The notes beneath the pieces were generated by a model. That model saw only the letters and a program-made list of their open reading frames with translations, made no database searches and was not told the DNA's origin. DNA of 64,000 nt from Cellulosimicrobium cellulans (GTDB lineage: Bacteria; Actinomycetota; Actinomycetes; Actinomycetales; Cellulomonadaceae), in contig NZ_JAFBCN010000001.1 of assembly GCF_016907755.1 (NCBI RefSeq), positions 4,588,001 to 4,652,000 on the forward strand, in the 5' to 3' direction. Below are positions 1 to 7,472 of the stretch, piece by piece. Each line of letters begins with the position of its first letter. Position 1 is the stretch's first letter. Made by a program: the position numbers and the translations under genes.

Positions 1-1
1 C

Positions 2-796
2 GTGCGAACCGGCGTCGCGCTGCGGACGGTCGTGGAACCCGGGCTCACGCTCGTCACCGACCGCCGGCTCCTGTCCCGCGTGCTGCGCAACCTCCTCACG
101 AACGCGGTGAAGTTCACGGACCACGGCGAGGTCGTGCTCCGGGCGGAGGCCGACGGGGAGGTCGTGCGGTTCGACGTCCACGACACCGGCCTCGGCATCC
201 CGGCGGACCAGCTCGACGCCGTGTTCGAGGAGTTCGTCCAGGTCCCCAACCGCCTCCAGCCGACCGTGCGGGGCACGGGCCTCGGGCTGCCCTACGCGCG
301 CCGGACCTCCGAGGCGCTCGGGGGGACGCTCGTGGCGACGTCGCGCCCCGGGGAGGGGAGCGTGTTCACGCTGCGGCTCCCGTCGCTGTCCGTCGACGAG
401 GCGGTCGCGCCGGACCCGCGACCCGAGCCCGCCGAGGCGGACCACGACCTCGGGCACGTGCTCGTCGTCGACGACGACCGGGCCTACGCCTCGGTCGTCT
501 CCTCGATGCTCCGCGACGACGCGGCGCGGGTCAGCGTCGCGCACGACGCGTCCCACGCCCTGGCCCTCCTGCACGACGGCGCGGCCGACGTCGCGCTCCT
601 CGACGTGTGCCTCCCGGGGACGGACGGGGTGACCCTCCGGTCGACGATCCAGAGCCTCTACCCCGCGACGGCGACGGTGCTCATGTCGAGCGCGCCCGCC
701 CCCGCGGGGATCGGCGACGCACCGTTCCTCGCGAAGTCGGGCATCGACCGCGACCGCCTCGTCGCGACCCTGCGCCGGGAGGTGAGCGCCCGATGA
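2..796 (+). CDS. Hybrid sensor histidine kinase/response regulator, C-terminal part (5' end outside window)
   Basis: Only the C-terminal 264 residues lie in the window, so the sensor and dimerisation parts are missing and the true start is upstream. The visible part opens with a HATPase_c domain: N-box NLLTNAVKF, G1 box DTGLGIP and G2 box GTGLGLPYA. A receiver domain follows from about residue 150 (VLVVDDD), with the probable phospho-acceptor Asp in ALLDVCLPG at about residue 201 of the visible part. The protein is therefore a hybrid kinase that autophosphorylates and passes the phosphate to its own receiver. The stop overlaps the ATG of the next gene by 4 bases, so the two are translationally coupled and probably act in one pathway. 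The input signal cannot be inferred. Confidence 0.9.
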   Translation: MRTGVALRTVVEPGLTLVTDRRLLSRVLRNLLTNAVKFTDHGEVVLRAEADGEVVRFDVHDTGLGIPADQLDAVFEEFVQVPNRLQPTVRGTGLGLPYARRTSEALGGTLVATSRPGEGSVFTLRLPSLSVDEAVAPDPRPEPAEADHDLGHVLVVDDDRAYASVVSSMLRDDAARVSVAHDASHALALLHDGAADVALLDVCLPGTDGVTLRSTIQSLYPATATVLMSSAPAPAGIGDAPFLAKSGIDRDRLVATLRREVSAR

Positions 797-2403
797 GCGC
801 CGAACGCACCGTGCTCGTGGTCGACGACACGCCCGCGCACCGCTACGTCATGGCGAGCTGGCTCCGCCGCGCCGGGTTCGACGTCGTCGAGGCCGGGACC
901 GGGAGCGAGGCGCTGGCCCGGGCGTCGGCGCACGTCGACGCGGTCGTCCTCGACGTCAACCTCCCGGACATCCCGGGCCGGGAGGTGTGCAGCCGGCTCA
1001 AGGCCGACCCGGCGACGGCCCACGTGCCCGTCCTGCACGTGTCCGCGACCGACGTCGACGCCGCGGCGCGCACCGCCGGCCTCGAGGGCGGGGCGGACGC
1101 CTACCTGCCGGAGCCGCTCGACCGCGACGAGTTCCTGGCGACCATCAGCGCCCTGTGCCGGCGCGTGGACGCACAGCGCGGCGCGGGCCGCACGGCGCGG
1201 CGGCTCGAGGCGCTCACGGACGCGCTCGTCCCGCTCCACGAGGCCCGGTCGCCGGAGGCCGTCGCCGACCACGCGGCACGCGGCGCGTGCGCGGTCCTCG
1301 GCCGCGCGGTCGTCTCGATGGTCGTCGCCGAGGCCGGTGTCGTGCTGCGCTCCGTGTGCTCGACGGAGGGCGCCGCGCTCGTCCGTGGCCGGGGGCCGAC
1401 GGCGGTCCTGCCGCCGACGGGCGCGACGTCTGCGCTGTTCGGGCCGGACGAGGTGCCCGCTCCGTGGCGGCCGCTCCTGGCCGAGGCCGGGGTGGGGCCG
1501 TCGGCGTGGTTCACCTTCTGGCTCGTCGACGCCGCGGGCGCGCTCGTCGGCGGGCTCGGCATCGAGGTCGGTGCCGAGCCGCTGTCCGCCGAGGAGCACG
1601 AGGCCGCGGGTCGTTTCGCGGAGGCGGCGACGGTCGCGCTCGCGAACCTGCGGACGTTCACCGAGGAGCACCGCATCGCCCTCGCGCTCCAGAGCGCGTT
1701 CCTGCCGGCGAGCCTCCGCGTGCAGGGCGAGGTGGAGGTGGCGGCACGGTACGAGGCGTCGGACGCGCGCCTCGACGTCGGCGGCGACTTCTACGACGCC
1801 TTCGACCTCCCGGACGGGCGCGTCGCCGTGGTCATCGGCGACGTGCAGGGTCACTCCCTGCGCGCCGCGACCGTGATGGCCGAGGTGCGCATGACGCTCC
1901 GCGCGTACCTGCGCGAGGGGCACGACGCCGCCACGGCGCTCGACCTGCTCAACGCGGCGCTGCGCGACGACCACCCCGAGTTCGCCACGGTGTGCGTGTG
2001 CGTGCTCGACCCGGCCTCCGGCGCGCTGGAGCTCACCGACGCCGGGCACCTGCCCGCGTTCCTCGTCCGGGCCGACGGCACCGTCGACCGGGCGAAGTCC
2101 GGCTCGCGGCTCCTCGGGGTGGCCAGCCCCGACGACCGCCCGGCCCACCACGACGTCCTGCGGCCGGGCGACCTCCTGGTGCTCGTGACGGACGGGCTCG
2201 TCGAGCGGCGCGGCGGGTCGCTCGTCGACGCCCTCGACCGGTTGGCGCGGGTCGCCTCCGAGAACGCGGGCGTCGGCCCCGCCGTCCTGTGCGACCGCCT
2301 CGTCGCCGCGTTCGACGACCCCGGCCGCGAGGACGACGTCGCCGTGGTGGCGGTCGCGCGTCAGGCGTCGCCGGACGGCACCTTGTCCGCGACGTCGTCG
2401 TAG
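793..2403 (+). CDS. Receiver-GAF-PPM (RsbU/SpoIIE-type) serine phosphatase
   Basis: The product is 536 residues. An N-terminal receiver domain has VLVVDD near residue 8 and phospho-acceptor Asp54 in VVLDVNLP. A GAF-like domain spans about residues 140-290, and a SpoIIE/RsbU PPM phosphatase spans about 310-525. Metal-binding motifs of the PPM family are visible: DVGGDFYDAF, VIGDVQGHS and the C-terminal DDVAVVAV. Proteins of this architecture dephosphorylate STAS anti-anti-sigma factors in partner-switching cascades. The ATG start lies in an ATGA overlap with the upstream hybrid kinase, which is the likely source of phosphate or a co-sensor. No anti-sigma or STAS partner is encoded nearby. The last 43 bases overlap tail-to-tail with the convergent RibD_C gene. 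Confidence 0.9.
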   Translation: MSAERTVLVVDDTPAHRYVMASWLRRAGFDVVEAGTGSEALARASAHVDAVVLDVNLPDIPGREVCSRLKADPATAHVPVLHVSATDVDAAARTAGLEGGADAYLPEPLDRDEFLATISALCRRVDAQRGAGRTARRLEALTDALVPLHEARSPEAVADHAARGACAVLGRAVVSMVVAEAGVVLRSVCSTEGAALVRGRGPTAVLPPTGATSALFGPDEVPAPWRPLLAEAGVGPSAWFTFWLVDAAGALVGGLGIEVGAEPLSAEEHEAAGRFAEAATVALANLRTFTEEHRIALALQSAFLPASLRVQGEVEVAARYEASDARLDVGGDFYDAFDLPDGRVAVVIGDVQGHSLRAATVMAEVRMTLRAYLREGHDAATALDLLNAALRDDHPEFATVCVCVLDPASGALELTDAGHLPAFLVRADGTVDRAKSGSRLLGVASPDDRPAHHDVLRPGDLLVLVTDGLVERRGGSLVDALDRLARVASENAGVGPAVLCDRLVAAFDDPGREDDVAVVAVARQASPDGTLSATSS

Positions 2404-2981
2404 GTGACCTCCGCCGGGGGCTCGGCGGGCGCGTAGACCAGGCGCACGACGCCCGTCGGGAACGTCTCGGACCGCAGGAGCGTGAGCGGGTAGTACGGCT
2501 CGCCCTCGTCGAAGAGCCGCTCGCCCGTGCGGGCCGCGACGGGATGGACGAGGAGCCGCAGCTCGTCGAGCAGACCGGCGGCGAGGAGCTGGCGCACCAC
2601 CGAGATCGACCCGGCGACGAGCACCTTGCCCAGGCCCGGCTCCTCCTTGAGGGCACGGACGGCGTCGACGAGGTCGCCGTCGAGCCGCTCGACGTGCCGC
2701 CACCCGAGGTCCTGGTCGCCGCGCGTCGCGACGACCTTGCGCATGTCGCCGAGCCGCGCGGCGAACGACGCGTCCTCGCCCCCGGCGGTCTCCCGCTCGG
2801 GCCACGCGCCCGCGAAGCTGTCGTAGGTCACCCGACCGAGGAGGAGCGCGTCGACGTCCTGGTAGTCCTCGTCGACGGCGGCCGCCATGTTGTCGTCGAA
2901 GTACGGGAAGTGCCACGCCGGGTCGACCTCGGCGACGCCGTCGAGCGAGAGGAACAGCGTGGACACGAGCGTCGCGGTCAT
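2361..2981 (-). CDS. Dihydrofolate reductase family protein (RibD C-terminal domain)
   Basis: The 206-residue product matches the RibD_C/DHFR-like family of NAD(P)H-dependent reductases. It opens with a core strand (LFLSLDGV), has LLLGRVTYDSF near residue 50, and carries the nucleotide-binding segment GKVLVAGSISVVRQLL, then DELRLLVHP. Many stand-alone actinobacterial members are called pyrimidine reductases without a proven substrate, so only a general reductase role is supported. The chosen ATG (2979-2981) is followed at once by the conserved first strand. The gene runs against the phosphatase gene and overlaps its 3' end by 43 bases. No metabolic partner is adjacent. Confidence 0.85.
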   Translation of the reverse strand: MTATLVSTLFLSLDGVAEVDPAWHFPYFDDNMAAAVDEDYQDVDALLLGRVTYDSFAGAWPERETAGGEDASFAARLGDMRKVVATRGDQDLGWRHVERLDGDLVDAVRALKEEPGLGKVLVAGSISVVRQLLAAGLLDELRLLVHPVAARTGERLFDEGEPYYPLTLLRSETFPTGVVRLVYAPAEPPAEVTYDDVADKVPSGDA

Positions 2982-3073
2982 GGGATGGCCTTCCGGTCGA
3001 GGACGAGACGACGGGGCAGACCGTCGCACCCGCGCGAACTCATCGTCCCGCCGAGCACGACCTCGCGCGCGGT

Positions 3074-3128
3074 CGAGCACGACGTTGCTGTCGTTATCCG
3101 GCGGATAACGGCAGCAACGTCGTGCTCG
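3074..3128. repeat. Long near-perfect palindrome, copy A
   Basis: Two 26-base arms (3075-3100 and 3102-3127) pair with one mismatch around a single central base, and one more pair can form at the outer edge. It lies between two minus-strand genes, upstream of the RibD_C start and just beyond the 3' end of the small membrane gene. It could form a strong hairpin that terminates the latter. The arm beginning GAGCACGACGTTG recurs at 58971-58994 in inverse orientation, so this is a dispersed element and not a one-off terminator. Confidence 0.8.
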
Positions 3129-3148
3129 GCTGATCCCGAGGGGTGGGG

Positions 3149-3625
3149 TCAGCGGCGGAGGGCCAGCGTGAGGGTCAGGCCGACGGCGAGGTGCTCGGCG
3201 GCGAGGAGCGCCACCGCTTCGGGCGTCACCGCCCCGAGGGGGCCCAGGAGCGAGACGAGCAGCACGACGGCGCACGTCACGAGCCAGGCGATCTCGCCCC
3301 GGCGGGGCCGACGGGCGGACAGCCGGCCGAGCAGGGCGCGCACGCCCCACGCGGCGTACCCGACGACGAGCGCCGTGACGGCCGCGGCCACGACCCCGAC
3401 GGTCTGGGTGCCGGTCGCGGTGCGCACCTCCGGGTCGACGCCGAGCGCCGTCCCGACGAGCAGCACCGCCGCGGCCACGACCGCGGCGACGAGCGGGACG
3501 GACCAGCGGGGGACGCGGCGCCGGGCCGGTGCGGCCCCGGGGACCGTCGAACGTGCCGGCGCGGCGGACGCGCCGCGGCGAGGGACGTCCGAGGTGCGGT
3601 ACGTGGTGGTCGGCGTCGTGGACAT
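3149..3625 (-). CDS. Small four-helix membrane protein (DUF6069-like)
   Basis: The product is 158 residues. A polar N-terminal tail of about 40 residues, rich in Ala, Arg and Pro, precedes four hydrophobic segments at roughly residues 42-62, 75-97, 112-130 and 138-156. This layout resembles actinobacterial DUF6069 proteins, whose function is unknown. The ATG at 3625 follows a ribosome-binding site (AAGGAGGAGTGTC on the coding strand). The gene is divergent from the histidine kinase at 3851, with about 225 bases between them. A shared regulatory region is possible, but I see no distinct operator there. Confidence 0.75.
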   Translation of the reverse strand: MSTTPTTTYRTSDVPRRGASAAPARSTVPGAAPARRRVPRWSVPLVAAVVAAAVLLVGTALGVDPEVRTATGTQTVGVVAAAVTALVVGYAAWGVRALLGRLSARRPRRGEIAWLVTCAVVLLVSLLGPLGAVTPEAVALLAAEHLAVGLTLTLALRR

Positions 3626-3850
3626 GACACTCCTCCTTCGTCACGCGACGGTGCCGCGTGGCTCTCGCGACCGGGGCCGCGGTCGGCGGGGTGCCGACGT
3701 CCCCCACGTTCGCGGTCGCACGGCGTCGGCCGCACCGGCCGGACGTCGACGGCCGTCCCGACCCCCGTCGGTCCCCGACCCTCCCGCCGGACCGTGACCC
3801 CCGACCTTGGTCGGTGGTCGCCCGCCGCGCCGCCCCCTAGCGTCCGGAGC

Positions 3851-5101
3851 ATGACCACACCGACCGACTGCCCCCCGCTCGCGCGACGCCCCGTCCTCGC
3901 GACGGCCGCCGCCCGCCGTGACGGGAACCGCCCGCTCGTCCCCTGGTGGACGTTCGCCGTCGCGTGGGTCGCCGTCGCGGCGCTCACCGCGCTCGCGACC
4001 GCCGGGATCGTCGGTCAGGACGCGCCCGGCGCGGGCACCTGGCTCGACGTCCTCGTCGCGGTCCTCGCCCTCGCGGCGCTGCCGCTGCTGTGGTCGCGGT
4101 CCCCGCGCAACGCCCCCGTGCTCGGCGCCCTGGTCCTCGCGTCGCTCGCCGCGTACTCCGGCGCGGCGACACCCGCCTCGACGGTCGCGACCCTGCAGGT
4201 CGCGCGCTGGTACCCGGCGCGCACCGCGGTCCCGGTCGCGGTCGCCGGGTTCCTGGGCCACGCCGTGCAGGCGCTGTGGCGGCCGCAGGCCCTGCCGCTC
4301 GGCTGGTGGCTCCTGTGCGACCTCGCGGTGCACGCCGCCCTGCTCGGCTGGGGCATGTACTGGCAGGCGCGGGCCCAGCTCATGTGGTCGTTGCGCGACC
4401 GCGCCCGGCGTGCCGAGCGCGAGCAGGAGCGCCGCGTCGCCGAGGCCCGGGTCGCGGAGCGCACGCGGATCGCCCGCGAGATGCACGACACCCTCGCCCA
4501 CCGGCTCTCGCTCCTCGCCGCGACGGCCGGGGCGCTCGAGTACCGCCCCGACGCCGACCCGGCGCAGCTCGCCCGGGCCGCGGGCCTCGTCCGGGCCGGG
4601 GTGAGCTCCGCGCTCGGCGACCTGCGCGACGTCGTGCGGGTGCTGCGTGCCGACCCCGACGACGTCGACGGGGGCGCCCCGGCACCCCAGCCCACGCTCG
4701 ACGACGTCGACCGCCTCGTCGCCGAGGCGCGCGAGGCGGGCGGCGACGTCACCTACGAGCGATCGGGGTCCGTGGACGTGCCGCGGACCGTCGAGGTCGC
4801 GGCCTACCGCGTCGCGCAGGAGGGGCTGACGAACGCCCGCCGGCACGCGCCGGGCAGCCCCGTCGCCCTGCGGGTCGCGGCCCGGGCGGGCGAGGTGCGC
4901 GTCACGGTGTCCGACGGCGGCCCGCGCCTCGTCGCGGTCGGCGGCGCCGTGGGAGGGGCAGTGGGAGGGGCCGTCGAAGAGGGGACCGGAACCGGGCTCG
5001 TCGGGCTGCGCGAGCGTGTCGACCTGCTCGGCGGGACCCTCGACGCCGGCGCGCGGGACGACGGGTTCGTCCTCGATGTCCGGCTACCGTGGGACGCGTG
5101 A
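3851..5101 (+). CDS. NarL-family sensor histidine kinase (HisKA_3)
   Basis: The product is 416 residues. Four to five membrane helices occupy about residues 30-170, followed by a short coiled linker. The HisKA_3 dimerisation box (EMHDTLAHRLS) has phospho-acceptor His212, and a HATPase_c domain has its N-box Asn near residue 328 (QEGLTNARRHA). The G-box region GTGTGLVGLRERV is preceded by a tandem GGAV expansion (about 4942-4973), unusual for the ATP lid. The ATG at 3851 was preferred because all upstream in-frame sequence is antisense to another gene. The GTGA overlap with the response regulator marks a two-component pair. The extracellular input region is very short, so the membrane itself may be sensed. 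Confidence 0.92.
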   Translation: MTTPTDCPPLARRPVLATAAARRDGNRPLVPWWTFAVAWVAVAALTALATAGIVGQDAPGAGTWLDVLVAVLALAALPLLWSRSPRNAPVLGALVLASLAAYSGAATPASTVATLQVARWYPARTAVPVAVAGFLGHAVQALWRPQALPLGWWLLCDLAVHAALLGWGMYWQARAQLMWSLRDRARRAEREQERRVAEARVAERTRIAREMHDTLAHRLSLLAATAGALEYRPDADPAQLARAAGLVRAGVSSALGDLRDVVRVLRADPDDVDGGAPAPQPTLDDVDRLVAEAREAGGDVTYERSGSVDVPRTVEVAAYRVAQEGLTNARRHAPGSPVALRVAARAGEVRVTVSDGGPRLVAVGGAVGGAVGGAVEEGTGTGLVGLRERVDLLGGTLDAGARDDGFVLDVRLPWDA

Positions 5102-5823
5102 GCGACCAGGGTGGACGCGCCGCCGGTGCGCGCGGGAACGGGCAGCACGACGACGGAGGGGACGCGCGCGGCGTGCCACGGACCCGGCTCGTGATCGTCG
5201 ACGACGACGCGCTCGTCCGCGCCGGCCTGCGGCTCATGCTCGACGGCGCCCACGGCATCGAGGTGGTCGGCGAGGCCGCGGACGGGGCCGAGGTCACGGC
5301 CGTGCTCGACGCGCACCCGACCGACGTCGTGCTCATGGACCTGCGGATGCCCCGGGTCGACGGGATCGAGGCCACGCGGCGGGTACGGGCGCGGGCGGGC
5401 GCACCCGCCGTCGTCGTGCTCACGACGTTCGACAGCGACGAGGAGGTCGTCGGGGCCCTGCACGCCGGGGCGTCGGGCTACCTGCTCAAGGACATGCCGC
5501 CCGAGCGGATCGTGGCAGCGGTCCGCGCGGCGGCGGCGGGCGAGCCGGTGCTCTCGCCGGAGATCGCGCGGCGCCTCATGAGCTCGGTCGCGGACGCGGG
5601 CGGCGAGCGCGACCGCGCGCGGGCGGCGCTCGACGCGCTCACCGGCCGCGAGCGGGACGTCGCCGTCGAGCTGGGCCGCGGCGCGGCGAACGCCGAGATC
5701 GCCGCCGCGCTGTTCCTCAGCGTCCCGACGGTCAAGGCCCACGTGTCGAACGTGCTGCTCAAGCTCGGCCTGGAGAACCGGACGCAGGTCGCGCTGCTCG
5801 TCCACGCCGCCGGCCTCGACTGA
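5098..5823 (+). CDS. NarL/LuxR-family response regulator
   Basis: The product is 241 residues if read from the GTG that overlaps the kinase stop. A GTG nearer the receiver (about 5173) would give a protein about 25 residues shorter. The receiver starts RLVIVDDDALVRAGL, with phospho-acceptor Asp81 in VLMDLRMP and the conserved Lys in YLLKDMP. A LuxR-type helix-turn-helix follows (LTGREREDVAVELG-like start, then NAEIAAALFLSVPTVKAHV). It is the cognate transcription factor of the upstream kinase. Possible targets include the divergent DUF6069-like gene, as such pairs often control adjacent membrane genes. That link is inferred from position only. Confidence 0.92.
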   Translation: MSDQGGRAAGARGNGQHDDGGDARGVPRTRLVIVDDDALVRAGLRLMLDGAHGIEVVGEAADGAEVTAVLDAHPTDVVLMDLRMPRVDGIEATRRVRARAGAPAVVVLTTFDSDEEVVGALHAGASGYLLKDMPPERIVAAVRAAAAGEPVLSPEIARRLMSSVADAGGERDRARAALDALTGRERDVAVELGRGAANAEIAAALFLSVPTVKAHVSNVLLKLGLENRTQVALLVHAAGLD

Positions 5824-5826
5824 CGG

Positions 5827-6150
5827 TCAGTCGCCCGGCCACTCCCCCGTCCACCGCTCGAACGCCCGGGCACCGCCGCGGTCGATGAGCGCCTTCACCG
5901 CGGCGAAGATCGCGCCCTGGATCAGCGCCGCGACGAGGATCTCGCGGAGCCGGTACTCGGACTCGAGCGGCTTGGGCGCGTCGCTCCGGTGCCCCGGGGT
6001 CACGCGCTTGTAGACCTGCTTGAACACCTGCCCCGCCACGAGCCCGCCCACGATCGAGCTGGCGAGCCCCACGGGGCGGTAGAGGATCTTCGCGGCCTTG
6101 CCGCCGGACTTCTCCGGGGGGTGCGTCCCCGCCGTCACGTCGTCGCTCAT
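5827..6150 (-). CDS. DUF4235 family small membrane protein
   Basis: The product is 107 residues from the ATG at 6150; a GTG codon lies directly upstream at 6153. It matches the DUF4235 pattern: an N-terminal helix (KILYRPVGLASSIVGGLVAGQVFKQVYKR), a charged loop, then a hydrophobic helix (REILVAALIQGAIFAAVKALID). The family is widespread in actinobacteria and has no known function. It converges on the response-regulator gene with 3 bases between stops. A second DUF4235-like protein is encoded at 14385-14663. Confidence 0.8.
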   Translation of the reverse strand: MSDDVTAGTHPPEKSGGKAAKILYRPVGLASSIVGGLVAGQVFKQVYKRVTPGHRSDAPKPLESEYRLREILVAALIQGAIFAAVKALIDRGGARAFERWTGEWPGD

Positions 6151-6218
6151 CACACGACGCTAGGACGGCTGCCGCTCTCTCGCCCGTCGCACGACGGCGA
6201 GCGCCGTCCGCGAGGGCG

Positions 6219-7472
6219 TCAGCCCGGGACGACGGCGCAGCCCGCCGGGTCGGGCGCGACGTGCACCCGGGCACCGGGCTCGGGCCCCTCGTCGACGCCG
6301 CCCGGACCGCCGGTGCCGGCGAGCGCCACGAGGCGGGCCGGCGCGCCGGGGTCGGCGCCGGGGAGGACGACGTCGACAGTGATCTCGGCCGCACCCCGCC
6401 GGAACACGCTGCCCACGACCGTCGCGACCCAGGTGCCGGGGCCCGACGACGCCGAGCCGCCCTGGGCGTCGGACGCACCCGACGTGCCGACCACGCGCAG
6501 CCCGCGCGGCCCGATCGCGAGCAGGTCCTCCGAGCCGTCGTGCGCAGAGTCGTCAGCGCCTCGTCGGTCCAGGGAGCGACCTGCTGCTGACGGCTCGGTG
6601 GGGACGAACGCCTGGTAGCCGAGGAACTCCGCGACACGGCGCGAGGCCGGCGTGCGCCACAGGTCCTCGGGCGGTGCGACCTGGAGGAGCCGGCCGGCGT
6701 CCATGACGGCGACGCGGTCGGCGACGGTGAACGCCTCGTCGTGGTCGTGGGTGACGAAGACGGCCGTCGTGCCGGTGGCCCGCAGCGCCTCGCGCAGGTC
6801 GAGCGCGAGGCGCTCGCGCAGCCCGCGGTCGAGCGCGGACAGCGGCTCGTCGAGCAGCAGCAGCCGCGGCCGCGGCGCGAGCGACCGCGCGAGCGCGACG
6901 CGCTGGCGCTCTCCCCCGCTGAGCGTCGCGACGGCGCGCCGCCCGTACCCGGCGAGCCCGACGACGTCGAGCAGCTCGGTCACGCGCGCGTCGCGCTCGG
7001 CGCGGGTCAGGCCCGCGATGCCGTAGGCGACGTTCCCCGCGACGTCGCGGTGCGGGAAGAGCTGGCCCTCCTGGAACATGAGCCCGAACCCGCGGCGGTG
7101 CACGGGGACGCCCGTGAGGTCGCGGCCGTCCCACGCCACGGACCCCGACGCGACCGGCTCGAGCCCCGCGACCGCGCGCAGCAGGCTCGACTTGCCGCAC
7201 CCGCTCGGCCCGAGCAGGGCGAGCACCTCGCCGGGCGCGACGTCGAGCGTGACGCCCGCGACCGCCGTCGTGCCGGGGTCCGTGCGTGTGCCCCCGTCGT
7301 AGCGCACGACGACGTCGCGCACCGCGAGACCGGCGCCCTCCGCGGGCACGGGGTCGGGCACGGAGGCTGGCACTGGGGCGGGCACCGAGGCGGGCGCGGT
7401 GTCGGACGCCGCGTCGGTGCGCGACGGCTCCGGCGCGCCCGCGCGCGCCGGGGCGGGTTCGGCCTGCACCAT
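6219..7472 (-). CDS. thiQ: Thiamine ABC transporter ATP-binding protein
   Basis: The product is 417 residues. An Ala/Pro-rich leader of about 45 residues precedes an ABC ATPase domain: Walker A GPSGCGKSS, Q-loop MFQEGQLF, signature LSGGERQRVALARS, Walker B LLLLDEPLSALD and H-loop VTHDHDEA. A C-terminal extension of about 130 residues probably holds a TOBE-like regulatory region. Its ATG overlaps the permease stop by 4 bases. The thiamine assignment rests on the operon: permease, binding protein and an upstream TPP riboswitch. ThiQ from enterobacteria is much shorter (about 230 residues), so the extended form resembles the iron/polyamine importer subfamily. Confidence 0.85.
   Translation of the reverse strand: MVQAEPAPARAGAPEPSRTDAASDTAPASVPAPVPASVPDPVPAEGAGLAVRDVVVRYDGGTRTDPGTTAVAGVTLDVAPGEVLALLGPSGCGKSSLLRAVAGLEPVASGSVAWDGRDLTGVPVHRRGFGLMFQEGQLFPHRDVAGNVAYGIAGLTRAERDARVTELLDVVGLAGYGRRAVATLSGGERQRVALARSLAPRPRLLLLDEPLSALDRGLRERLALDLREALRATGTTAVFVTHDHDEAFTVADRVAVMDAGRLLQVAPPEDLWRTPASRRVAEFLGYQAFVPTEPSAAGRSLDRRGADDSAHDGSEDLLAIGPRGLRVVGTSGASDAQGGSASSGPGTWVATVVGSVFRRGAAEITVDVVLPGADPGAPARLVALAGTGGPGGVDEGPEPGARVHVAPDPAGCAVVPG

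Noticed and set aside
658-2916. Long open frames on the minus strand through the phosphatase gene
   Set aside because: They are Arg/Gly/Ala-rich, have no domain and lie antisense to a gene with clear motifs. At 74% GC such frames are expected by chance.
3143-3850. Extended N-terminus of the histidine kinase upstream of 3851
   Set aside because: This sequence is antisense to the DUF6069-like gene and low-complexity. The ATG at 3851 leads directly into the membrane region.
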